Below are positions 35,710-44,143 of a DNA stretch of 64,000 nt, one piece after another. A program made the position numbers and the translations under genes. Position 1 is the stretch's first letter. Every line of letters begins with the position of its first letter. The notes under the pieces are model-generated. The model was not told the origin of the DNA, did no database searches, and was given only the letters and a program-made list of their open reading frames with translations. The stretch lies in contig JALBUN010000045.1 in assembly GCA_025174535.1 (NCBI GenBank), positions 124,001 to 188,000 of the forward strand, in the 5' to 3' direction. The stretch comes from Cantharellus purpuraceus. Taxonomy: Eukaryota > Basidiomycota > Agaricomycetes > Cantharellales > Hydnaceae.

Positions 35710-35948
35710 CTAAGTCCAATCCTAACTCTCTAAGTTGTACTCTGTCTCCGAAATCTCGGACACTGGTATGAGGGTGCAGCACATAAGCTGAAGCCAAGTC
35801 TGTTCCAACCCCCATGACATACCCGACTCCTTCTGCAACTCCAACCAAACCTCCAACCCAATCTCCGACCCCCAATCGGACTCAGTGCGTAACAACTACT
35901 GTAACTCCTGTACCATGTGTATGTGCTCAAAATCGCAAAGGCACAAAC
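35710..35948 (+). repeat. LTR-A second part and integrase zinc-finger stub
   Basis: 35710-35894 is the last third of LTR-A ending GCGTAACA. 35895-35948 continues the integrase (YCNSCTMCMCSKSQRHK, the CxxC half of the HHCC finger). Confidence 0.7.
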
Positions 35949-36483
35949 TGTTGGGGTATATGCAGTTCTAAACTACTTCAAATAAGGACTATTATTTAGT
36001 AGTTTAAAGGTATTTCAAATGTTCTATTGAATGTACTTATATTTTGCTTTTTTGTGTATTTGAGCCCACAAGTGTACATGATAGGTTGGTTGCTGATATA
36101 ATCTGTCATTCAACTCCGACGAGCACTCGTGCACAAGTGAACAACACATGCATTACATAATCATCGGAGTTTGCACACTTCAGCCAAAAGCGGCCACAGA
36201 AGGCTCTGACACCTTCCTGGACCTTCCACAAGGTTCTCCAGCCTTCTCTTTCCTTCCAAGGGCTTCCCTAAGCGCCAGGAATGTTCTCTGATTAGTTACA
36301 TAAGCTAGATAGTCCATGTATATAAAAAGGGCTGCAACAGCAGTGCAAAAAGATCTTTTTTACCACACACACACAGCAGTGTCTACTCAAGCATTGAGTA
36401 ATCCTAACATAAGCAGCACACTTATATCAGCTACTCTTAAGGTATCTTTGATTGACTCTCAGAGAAACCAGAAGCTATTATAT
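35949..36483 (+). repeat. LTR-like sequence (unassigned)
   Basis: It starts TGTTGGGGTATATG inside the integrase stub. It has a TATA box (TATATAAAAAGG near 36317) followed by a typical R-region-like stretch. No second copy is in the window and I see no coding region. The right end is hidden by the AT-rich element that begins at 36484. Confidence 0.4.
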
Positions 36484-36640
36484 GATGCTTGTTCAGAAAT
36501 ACAACAAATATGTATATACAACCTATTTTCCTCAAATTTTACACAATACACTTCAATTCAAACTTATTTTCATATTTCAACATGATTCTCAAATTTTACA
36601 CAATATACTAGATTAAAACATATTTTGATATTTTGGCATA
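36484..36640 (-). repeat. Partial M-repeat, inverted (possible left terminal inverted repeat)
   Basis: Reads GATGCTTGTTCAGAAATAC and matches the reverse complement of 43612-43768. It is cut at TTTTGGCAT, where the full M-repeat begins. Confidence 0.8.
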
Positions 36641-37205
36641 GACGCTTGTTCGGAATCATGTCAGTATACAATATTCTGATGTATAGGAGATATACATCAG
36701 GATTTCAATGATACATAAAGCCAGGGAGTTACAATTTGGATATCTTAAAAGATTTCAGATGTGTGAAATTTTCATAAATATAAACATATATTCTATATTT
36801 TAATAAACTTTAAAAGATAAGATATTTGGTTGAGATAAACATAATCATTTACATGGATATAATAGGAATGTCTGTATTAATATAATTGGTATTATATAGG
36901 GTATTTAGATATACAAATACCAGGTGGGGATTAAAGACAGTTCAAATTATGTTACAAGTATTGTATAAGAAAGAATCAATGATATTTGGATGTTCCCTCA
37001 AGGGAGTTGCCACCACTAAATGGGGAAAAAACAATTATTTTTGAGAATTATGCCAAAATATCAAAATATGTTTTAATCTAGTATATTGTGTAAAATTTGA
37101 GAATCATGTTGAAATATGAAAATAAGTTTGAATTGAAGTGTATTGTATAAAATTTGAGGAAAATAGGTTGTACATACGTATTTGTTGTATTTCTGAACAA
37201 GCATC
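36641..37205 (+). repeat. M-repeat, full copy 1 (565 bp)
   Basis: Starts GACGCTTGTTCGGAA and ends TTCTGAACAAGCATC, so its own ends are inverted repeats of ~15 bp. About ten differences by eye from the copy at 43204. The flanking triplets are ATA and TTA, compatible with, but not proof of, a 3-bp TWA-type duplication. Confidence 0.8.
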
Positions 37206-37271
37206 TTAGGAAAGTCTTGGAAACAAACACCTTTAATGCAGTGAAGCTATTTTTAAAACAAAGTAACTTAG

Positions 37272-37598
37272 TTAGGGCATAGTGGTAGATAATCTTGTTC
37301 TAACATAAGACTGTATGACTATCCCTCGTACTTTAGGGTGCAATACCATCAGATTTTCCATCCAAAGTGGTGGAAAATAATGATCCTGCTCCATACTAGT
37401 ATATAACTCTGTTAATTTCTGTTCCAGAAGTGTGCCATCAGTACATCTGTATAAAGTCAGTGATTGGAACCTTGATATTTATAAAGGAACTTACCTCAGA
37501 AACAAATCATGGAGGGATCCTATCCGAGATATATACCAATCATTAACTCTTCTATCAAACTCTATCTTGCATTGAAGCATAAAAGAGAGCATCTTCAT
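37272..37598 (-). CDS. Small unknown protein, one intron, 92 aa
   Basis: I found this gene by splicing. Exon 1 is 37495-37598, the 48-nt intron (GTAAGT...ACAG, with CACTGAC as likely branch site) is 37447-37494, and exon 2 is 37272-37446. The joined frame is open from ATG to TAA and gives 92 aa, with WYISRIGSLHDLFLR at the junction and LWMENLMVLHPKVRGIVIQ later. It is divergent from the coiled-coil gene at 37746, sharing a ~150-bp AT-rich intergenic region. No family is recognised. It could be chance, although a canonical intron exactly bridging two frames argues for a gene. Confidence 0.45.
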
Positions 37599-37745
37599 AA
37601 TGCTTATAACATAAAAACATAATAATCATTTTATTAAGAAAGCAAGATGTATATATCTACTGCCTATACAAAATATCAAATGTTCAGAAAAAAATGATTT
37701 TTATATTTTTTCATTTCTGTTTTATAAGCAGAGAGGGATTTGAAA

Positions 37746-38807
37746 ATGCCACAAATCTTTGAAGATATAAAAGCAATCAAAGGCTGGATAAGTGACAATG
37801 ATGCACTGATAAAAGCTATGGCAAGTCAAATGGAAGTAAAAGATGAATTAATATCTGATCTTATAAATGTCAAGTCTTGGATGAGTGAAAAGGATAGGCA
37901 GATCACTATGCTTGAACAACAGGTTAATTCCCAGAGTCAGGAAATTCAGGTGCTTAAGAAACAGGTTGAGGAAAAAAATATAACTACTTTGACAGACAGG
38001 AAAGAGAATTTAGATGAATGGATGAGTGAAATGAATGATATTGTATCAGGATTTGGAACAGATATTCATAAACTTCAGAGACAGGTTAATAGGTGTGTTG
38101 CCACAATATCAGACCATGGAACAGATATTCATCAACAGGTCAATACACATAATGCAGAGAATCCTATATTGGACCATAGAACAGATATTCATAAACTTCA
38201 GAAACAGGTTAATAGATGTATTGCAACAATATCAGACATTGTGGAATGGAAATCTGAAGTGCATGAGTGGATTGTAGAAACAGATGATACTGTAGTGGAA
38301 CTTGGAACAGACATTAATAAACTTCAGAAACAGGGTGATAAATATAAAGCAATAATATCTGAGATTGTTGACTGGAAATTTGATATGAATCACTGGGCTG
38401 GAAAACAAGAACAGGAGGTAACAAGGTTACAGGAAAATGGTACCAGAAAGGTGACATTTAAGATAGTGAAAAGAGGTGTAGACTATATACTTATAGACTC
38501 AGATCAGTCTTGTAGACTAAATAGAATGGAATTATTCATAAATGGTGAGCCTAGAAAACTATCTACAATATATACTAGGAAGAATGAAATGTCATCATAT
38601 GACGTAGATGGTAATAGGATTAATTTTCAAACATGGAAGCAAGGAATGACTCAAGGTTCAAGGCATCAAGAAAAAAGGTCTAACGAACGATCTCAAACTC
38701 CTAGTTCAAGGCATCAAGAAAAAAGGTCTAAGGAACGATCTGATTCAGACTCTGATCAATCTCAAATTCCTAGTTCAAGAAAAAGATGTAGAGGGAGAAC
38801 CCAGTAA
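37746..38807 (+). CDS. Repeat-built coiled-coil protein with RS-like C-terminus, 353 aa
   Basis: Unrecognised protein. Residues ~1-85 are charged heptad-like helix with WISDNDALI and WMSEKDRQI motifs. Residues ~85-235 contain four variants of a GTDIHKLQ(K/R)QVNRC unit alternating with W-x-S/D-x5-W turns (VEWKSEVHEW, VDWKFDMNHW), so the gene grew by internal duplication. A short beta-like segment follows (VTFKIVKRG...LFINGEPRKL). The last ~50 residues are two copies of SSRHQEKRS(N/K)ERS with SDSDSDQ and RKRCRGR, resembling an RS/nuclear-targeting tail. A TTG codon 6 nt earlier is in frame, but ATG 37746 is the first ATG. The sequence TTTTATAAGCAG just before it resembles an intron acceptor, so a 5' UTR intron is possible. 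Structural or nucleic-acid-binding role is inference only. Confidence 0.7.
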   Translation: MPQIFEDIKAIKGWISDNDALIKAMASQMEVKDELISDLINVKSWMSEKDRQITMLEQQVNSQSQEIQVLKKQVEEKNITTLTDRKENLDEWMSEMNDIVSGFGTDIHKLQRQVNRCVATISDHGTDIHQQVNTHNAENPILDHRTDIHKLQKQVNRCIATISDIVEWKSEVHEWIVETDDTVVELGTDINKLQKQGDKYKAIISEIVDWKFDMNHWAGKQEQEVTRLQENGTRKVTFKIVKRGVDYILIDSDQSCRLNRMELFINGEPRKLSTIYTRKNEMSSYDVDGNRINFQTWKQGMTQGSRHQEKRSNERSQTPSSRHQEKRSKERSDSDSDQSQIPSSRKRCRGRTQ

Positions 38808-38814
38808 TGTAAGC

Positions 38815-39075
38815 CTCCGAAGACGTAGGATACAAGGCATTCCATGCTTCTGACAAGGTCACCTTGGAGTGAATGGCTGTCCATGAGCACTCGGATCACA
38901 TCATTAGACTGCTCAAGGACAACGATTCAATTATCTGGTACACCATGCCGCTGCAAAGTCTCACCTACTGTCTGCTCAGTAAGTGCATCATTATCAACCC
39001 TCACAGCCAAAAGGCTGTCCTTTGATAATGTGATCAAACTGCTCCTGACAAGGTGACCTTCCATCCGATGTCATT
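38815..39075. other. GC-richer patch inside the AT-rich element
   Basis: This ~260-bp stretch has visibly higher GC than its surroundings and is bracketed by the near-identical ~22-mers TGCTTCTGACAAGGTCACCTT and TGCTCCTGACAAGGTGACCTT (38849-38869, 39039-39059). The minus strand has a frame with one internal TGA reading LSKDSLLAVRVDND, LTEQTVGETLQRHG, then LEQSNDVIRVLMDSH. The plus strand has a 70-codon ORF (38844-39056). It may be a captured foreign fragment; I cannot identify it. Confidence 0.35.
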
Positions 39076-39367
39076 ATCATGATATGATAATATCCAATCG
39101 GCTGGTACACCTATTTAGCTATGCAGCAAAGAATTTGGAATGAAAGACTGGCAAGATAGGAAACAAGGAACTGGTGAAAGGACAGGAAATTCTGTATGGG
39201 ACTTTGTTGTAGTATTCAGAACGAGTGCATGCATCTGGCTATTGACAACTTTAGAAAATATATATAATTCAATTTATAAATATTAGATAAAAATATGGAC
39301 ATTCTGCTCTTCAGAACTATGCACATATCTAGTAAATAAATTTTATATATCCTTCTTTATTGACATC

Positions 39368-39592
39368 ATGGGTAAAGATAAGAAGTGCAATGATTGGAGT
39401 TCTCATGATCTTTGGGATTATGGTATAATGGTTGACACACAATGGACTAAACAGTTTTTTGAGACAGATTTTAGAGATATTACTTTAGATACTGATGATG
39501 AGATCCTCAGTTTTGATTACAAAAAAGATGATGTGAAATGTTTAAAGGAGTCTTCAAGAAAAATTTTTACATACTTAGATAAGGAAGAATAA
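39368..39592 (+). CDS. Small acidic unknown protein, 74 aa
   Basis: ATG at 39368, preceded by a TATA-like TTTATATATCC about 25 nt upstream. The product is rich in Asp/Glu/Lys (DTDDEILSFDYKKDDV), has no signal peptide or membrane segment, and starts MGKDKKCNDWSSHDLWDYG. No family is recognised. It is followed after 22 nt by the next ORF in the same direction, and may share its transcript. Confidence 0.4.
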   Translation: MGKDKKCNDWSSHDLWDYGIMVDTQWTKQFFETDFRDITLDTDDEILSFDYKKDDVKCLKESSRKIFTYLDKEE

Positions 39593-39614
39593 GGGAAAAA
39601 GTGCTTTAGAGGAA

Positions 39615-39860
39615 ATGACAATACCTTGCATTCAAACATCGAGAAAAGTCCCCCAGTTTTACCTAGTAACTGTTACAAGAGAGCTTGATCATGCTATCAC
39701 AGAAGGGTTGTTTTCAGAAGTGAAAACAAATGTAAGGTGTTGTTTCCCTGTAACAGTAACAGGTATGAAACATATTAATAGTAGAAAGAATGTTCTACAG
39801 TGTTTTGAAGCATTTAAGAAGTTTGTAGATATACTTGATAGGAAATTAGATGAGAAATAA
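39615..39860 (+). CDS. Small unknown protein, 81 aa
   Basis: ATG 39615 to TAA 39858-39860. It reads MTIPCIQTSRKVPQFYLVTV, an alternating hydrophobic (beta-like) N-half, then a helical C-half (CFEAFKKFVDILDRKLDEK). No recognised family. Position and direction suggest a set with the ORFs at 39368 and 39899. Confidence 0.4.
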   Translation: MTIPCIQTSRKVPQFYLVTVTRELDHAITEGLFSEVKTNVRCCFPVTVTGMKHINSRKNVLQCFEAFKKFVDILDRKLDEK

Positions 39861-39898
39861 TGAGTTTTGAAAATTAATATATAATAACCAGAGACACC

Positions 39899-40078
39899 AT
39901 GTTGAATATACCTGAGATTGGTGATAAGGTATCATTTATCAATGCAAGAACACAAATGACAGTGACAGGTATTGTTACATTAGTAACTGGCACTTTGTCA
40001 GATGACACTTTGCTAATAACTGTTACTTATGATGACAATGAGATTCAGCTACCACTACGTGCACTACAACAAGTATAA
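39899..40078 (+). CDS. Very small beta-rich protein, 59 aa
   Basis: ATG 39899-39901, stop TAA 40076-40078; too short for usual ORF cut-offs. MLNIPEIGDKVSFINARTQM followed by TVTGIVTLVTGTLSDDTLLI and a closing strand has the G-D-x-V...GxV pattern of small SH3-like barrels. That similarity is by pattern only. Next to it, 40180-40353 holds a Cys-rich open stretch without ATG (TDCKDIKCPKS, YCCVNK, KCCECRN) that might be a further exon. Confidence 0.35.
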   Translation: MLNIPEIGDKVSFINARTQMTVTGIVTLVTGTLSDDTLLITVTYDDNEIQLPLRALQQV

Positions 40079-40371
40079 GATAAATCAGATAAGTGAATAT
40101 GCAATATTTTTATTCACTCAAATGAAGGCATGTGTGGTGATAGTGAAAAATTCAAATTACTTGGAAGTGCAATCATATAACTACTACATCTGTAGTTACA
40201 GATTGTAAGGATATTAAATGTCCTAAGAGCTCTGAACATTCAAAAAATACTCATCATGATACTAATGGTACTTATTGTTGTGTGAACAAAAGTTCAAATC
40301 TTGAAATTATCCAAGTGAAAATAGATGAAAAATGTTGTGAGTGTAGAAACTAGGACTTTTAAATCAACTCC

Positions 40372-41022
40372 TTATGAGGATTCTTTGAACATCTGATTTC
40401 TTATACTTTGGAATATAATGTCAATAGCATTAGAACACTCTTCAAACTGAGCTTCTATGCTGTATCCAGAGGAAGGATATACAACAATTGAAACACCCTG
40501 ATTGTTATTGGTGGTTTCATATAATTTTAACCTACCATCCTTAGTTATGATCATACCATAGATTGTGATTTTACTTTTCTTGAAAACTCTCTGCTGTTGT
40601 TTCAATGCAACAACCATTGATGTAACCAAATTGTTATACACATCACAGTTCTTACAAGTTTCCCCAGCAATAGAAATATCACACTTCTTGCCAGTTTCTC
40701 TAGCAATAGAAATATTACAACTAGGCAGATTATCCTGTTGCATGGTTTGCAGGCTTGACATACAATGATTTTGTTGAATCCAGGTTGAATTACTTATTTC
40801 ATTGCCCTTTTCAATCATCTTATTGTACAGTGCTTCTGGTGTTTTATCTCTTTCCTGAGAAACCAATCCAGCTGGAAAGAAGTCCTTTGGGGGATTTCTT
40901 AATCTGAATTTTATGTAGATGGTGTCAGAGTCTATATACAAAGGATTTTCATCATCCTCTGGTTCTTTTCTAACAAAGACAGTAGATATTTTACGAACAA
41001 CTTGCTTAGAGACAGACAACAT
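40372..41022 (-). CDS. Unknown protein, 216 aa, divergent from the transposase
   Basis: Single open frame on the minus strand, ATG at 41022, head-to-head with the transposase gene (97 bp apart, shared AT-rich promoter region). The N-terminus MLSVSKQVVRKISTVFVRKE is basic. Residues ~100-125 contain a duplicated NISIARETGKKCD / DISIAGETCKNCD unit. The C-half alternates strands and helices (KITIYGMIITKDGRLKLYE, VSIVVYPSSGY). No membrane segment. I recognise no family. The head-to-head pairing resembles the two-gene layout of Harbinger elements (transposase plus Myb-like protein), but I see no Myb motif here. Confidence 0.6.
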   Translation of the reverse strand: MLSVSKQVVRKISTVFVRKEPEDDENPLYIDSDTIYIKFRLRNPPKDFFPAGLVSQERDKTPEALYNKMIEKGNEISNSTWIQQNHCMSSLQTMQQDNLPSCNISIARETGKKCDISIAGETCKNCDVYNNLVTSMVVALKQQQRVFKKSKITIYGMIITKDGRLKLYETTNNNQGVSIVVYPSSGYSIEAQFEECSNAIDIIFQSIRNQMFKESS

Positions 41023-41118
41023 AGCTTCATAGAATAAATATTATCTAATTTAAAATTCAATTATCAAAAAAATGAACATATTTTTGTTTTACTGTAATAT
41101 AAGAGTATCTTAGTCAAA

Positions 41119-42571
41119 ATGCCCTCAGACCAGCAAAAACGCACAAAGGAGCAAAAAGAGAAAGAGCTTAAGCAACTTGAAATGTGGAATGATCAAAGGG
41201 ACAGAGCATATGATAAGTTGATGGACAATCATTGGAATTTTCTATACACAAAGTGGCCTGTCTTAGAACACAAAAAATATCATAGAACAAAACTAAAAGA
41301 TATGAATGACATGGATGATGTAAAAAAAGTAGTATATAACAAGCTTGGACCAATACCAGTATTTTTCTTTCTTGTGGTATTGTTTTCAGTTGAAGAACAT
41401 TCTACACCTTATAGAGAGATAGAAAAAGGCTTGTTAGTACTATATCATCTACTCAAAGGTCCTACTTATGAAGAAATAGGAAATTTCATGCCATCAAGTA
41501 GCTTTTATGATGTTCATAAGGAATTTTATGGTCGTCTGCATCATCTTAACTTTGATCTAGATAAACAAGTTACTGATTCACTGCGTACAATGTTCTCAAA
41601 TATAATAATAAGGATATTATCAGCTCTTATAAAGAATCCTCCAAAAATGGAATCAGTGACATTACTTCTTGATGGTCATGATACAAGAGGAATTTTGATT
41701 GGATTGGCATCTGAAGAGGGGTACTCACATAAATTTAAAAAGGCAGGATTTCGTACTCAAGTATGCATTGACATTAATCAAATGGTTCTATTCACCTCAC
41801 CTTCATTGGCATGTAAACTAAATCCTGATGCAAAAATGTTTGTAGAGATGGCTGTATGGAATAAAATAGATAAGAATGATCAGATAGGCTTTGATGGAGC
41901 TTATCCATCTGCTATTCCAGAAGTAGTAAAGGCAAGTATATTAAAGCCTAAGAACTTCTTTTATCCTTTTAGGAAGCCAAAAAATGTTGAACTTAAACCT
42001 GAAGAAAAGATTTTTAATAAGAAGTTTGGTGCCTTTCGTTCAACAGTAGAAGCATTCTTTGGAGGGTTTGCAATATTGTTTGAAAAATTTGATAATAAGA
42101 GATCTATTAGAACTACAAATCCTGCTGTCTTTAATCTGGAATTAAAGGTAGCATGTCTATTATGGAATATTAAGAAATTTGTAGAACTACGTAAGATCAA
42201 ACCATCCCCTTATCATGAAAAATGGTGTGAACAATATTTTGATTACCCTGAGGAAGAGGACCCAGATATTGAGCCACCCAGATCATTACTGGAAAGAGCA
42301 GAAGATGTTGACAAGATGACTCAATCTCAACAACGACTATTAGAAAGATGTGAGTATGATGTGGAGATGCATTATGAGACTGAAAATGAAGTAGAACAAA
42401 TAATAAGGCAAAGAAAAAGGAAAGTACGTAGAATATTTAGTTAAATGGAAATGTTATGCAGAGAAAACTTGGGAAGCAACATCAAGCTTTAAATCTACAG
42501 AATGTATTAAAGAGTATTGGAAAGACAATAGTAATAGTATTATTGTATACCTATGCTACATTCAACTGTAA
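41119..42571 (+). CDS. Harbinger/DDE_4-like transposase with frameshifted C-terminal chromodomain
   Basis: The open frame 41119-42444 gives 441 aa. An N-terminal basic helix precedes a helical region with YEEIGNFMPSS (HTH-like). The RNase H-fold core has LLLDGH (Asp185), GFDGAY (Asp259) and FRSTVEAFFGGF (Glu311), the D-D-E arrangement and R-x-x-VE-x-FFG block of PIF/Harbinger-type transposases. An acidic linker with PPRSLLERAEDV leads to EVEQIIRQRKRK, the first strand of a chromodomain. The frame then stops at 42442-42444. One nucleotide over (42422-42571), an open frame continues KYVEYLVKWKCYAEKTWEA...CIKEYWKDN, the rest of a chromodomain. A 1-nt change in the A-rich tract near 42412-42424 separates them. 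It could be a real mutation, programmed shift or sequence error. Confidence 0.8.
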
Positions 42572-42626
42572 ATTTTTTTCCCAGAATAAAATTGAATATT
42601 TGTATGTTTTATACTTATAGGTATCT

Positions 42627-43124
42627 ATGGAGACTGATCCATTACTGAAACAGCGTCTCAATCAACAGTTTTACCAAAAGCCTTTTCACAGCAATCCACA
42701 CCGGCTAGCTAATTGTACAACGTGTGACTGGTACCCCTTTGGGCAGTATCTGGACCGTTCATATGCTGAAGGTGAAGTGTTCCAGCTTTCAAAGTATCCT
42801 CATATCAAATATGTATTTCTTGGTCTACAACCTGATAAAATAGGCTATAATGAAAGTGATCCTTTTTTTGTAGCAGAATTTGCAGGTTTTCTGAATAAAA
42901 CCAACAGATTTGTAAGTGGTTCTGATCCAACCTCTGGATATGCACACATTATAACCACACATGTGAATCAGGCGTTTGTTAGACAGCCAGGCCCAGATAT
43001 AAATAGGCAGAAACTATATCTTGGCCGTACAGTGCACATGATCTACATAACTAGTATTGGTATACTATTGGCTTTGCTGTGTTGGACAGTGTCCAGACAT
43101 ACCAATGAAGATAAGAATTCATAA
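42627..43124 (+). CDS. Unknown protein with C-terminal membrane segment, 165 aa
   Basis: Open frame starting METDPLLKQRLNQQFYQKPF. An internal Cys-rich turn (NCTTCDWYPFGQYL), aromatic-rich middle and SGSDPTSGYAHIITTH follow. Near the C-terminus there is a single hydrophobic stretch (MIYITSIGILLALLCWTV) followed by a short polar tail (SRHTNEDKNS), so a tail-anchored or type II-like membrane protein is possible. TTTTATACTTATAG just upstream could be an intron acceptor, so an upstream exon cannot be excluded. A membrane protein is unusual for a cut-and-paste transposon. No family recognised. Confidence 0.6.
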   Translation: METDPLLKQRLNQQFYQKPFHSNPHRLANCTTCDWYPFGQYLDRSYAEGEVFQLSKYPHIKYVFLGLQPDKIGYNESDPFFVAEFAGFLNKTNRFVSGSDPTSGYAHIITTHVNQAFVRQPGPDINRQKLYLGRTVHMIYITSIGILLALLCWTVSRHTNEDKNS

Positions 43125-43203
43125 TGGCATGTCTAAATCTATGGAGAAAGAAGCTTGTTGATGATATAAGGTGATGATTTTTGTTTTTAAAATGACCTCC
43201 CTA

Positions 43204-43768
43204 GACGCTTGTTCGGAATCATGTCAGTATACAATATTCTGATGTATAGGAGATATACATCAGGATTTCAATGATACATAAAGCCAGGGAGTTACAATTT
43301 GGATATCTTAAAAGATTTCAGATGTGTGAAATTTTCATAAATATAAACATATATTCTATATTTTAATAAACTTTAAAAGATGAGATATTTGGTTGAGATG
43401 AACATAATCATTTACATGGATATAATAGGAATGTCTGTATTAATATAATTGGTATTATATAGGGTATTTAGATATACAAATACCAGGTGGGGATTAAAGA
43501 TAGTTCAAATTATGTTACAAGTATTGTATAAGAAAGAATCAATGATATTTGGATGTTCCTTCAAGAGAGTTGCCACCACTAAATGGGGAAAAAACAATTA
43601 TTTTTGAGAATTATGCCAAAATATCACAATATGTTTTAATCTAGTATATTGTGTAAAATTTGAGAATCATGTTGAAATATGAAAATAAGTTTGAATTGAA
43701 GTGTATTGTATAAAATTTGAGGAAAATAGGTTGTATATATGTATTTGTTGTATTTCTGAACAAGCGTC
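43204..43768 (+). repeat. M-repeat, full copy 2 (565 bp)
   Basis: Same direction and length as 36641-37205 with about ten differences by eye. Starts GACGCTTGTTCGGAA, ends TTCTGAACAAGCGTC. Its right edge joins a partial LTR-B. Confidence 0.85.
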
Positions 43769-44143
43769 TAAAGTCAAAGTCCACGCTCTAAGTCTACGCT
43801 CTATGCTCTACATCACAATCCATCATCTCTACACTGAGGTAAAACACCTTGGTTCAACAATCAGATTTCCCTCTGCCACCGAGAGGTTGCTTCTCCTGAA
43901 ACCAGCTTTCGCGTACCTCCCAACCGGGCTCCGCATTGTCATCCAGTCACAGAGCACGATCAGCCATCGGGACCGACCTTTTGCTCCCATCCTCATCCAA
44001 CCACAGAGCACTATCCCACTTCCCTGTTACTTACCCCTCACCCTGATTGATCTTTGGAGTGCTGAACAACTGCGTTACACACCGTCTGTTTGCTAGGACC
44101 GTTGCATGCAGGCTTATAGGATCTATTCCTTAAGCGAACCGAC
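43769..44143 (+). repeat. LTR-B, 3' part
   Basis: Ends GAACCGACA at 44143, followed by GCGG, the same kind of target sequence as other LTR-B copies. The left ~900 bp are missing, cut by the M-repeat junction. Confidence 0.75.

Larger units (their letters stand above)
36484..43768 (+). mobile_element. AT-rich ~7.3 kb DDE/chromodomain element flanked by 565-bp repeats
   Basis: Layout: a 157-bp inverted partial M-repeat (36484-36640); a full M-repeat (36641-37205); a 6-kb interior with about eight ORFs on both strands, including a DDE_4-like transposase; and a second full M-repeat (43204-43768) in the same direction. Because the first 157 bp are the reverse complement of the last ~157 bp, the whole also has long terminal inverted repeats. 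Base composition is far more AT-rich than host genes and retroelements. The main frames are open. I see no clean target duplication around the whole unit: the left flank is TAT, and the right flank is TAA joined to a partial LTR-B. The boundaries are therefore provisional. Confidence 0.65.

Noticed and set aside
37740..37745. TTG as start of the coiled-coil protein
   Set aside because: A nuclear fungal gene would normally use the ATG at 37746, two codons later and in the same frame.
36484..43768. Classification of the AT-rich unit as a Polinton/Maverick or Starship
   Set aside because: I see no DNA polymerase, packaging ATPase, capsid or protease-like ORF, and no tyrosine recombinase. The only recognisable enzyme is a DDE_4-like transposase.
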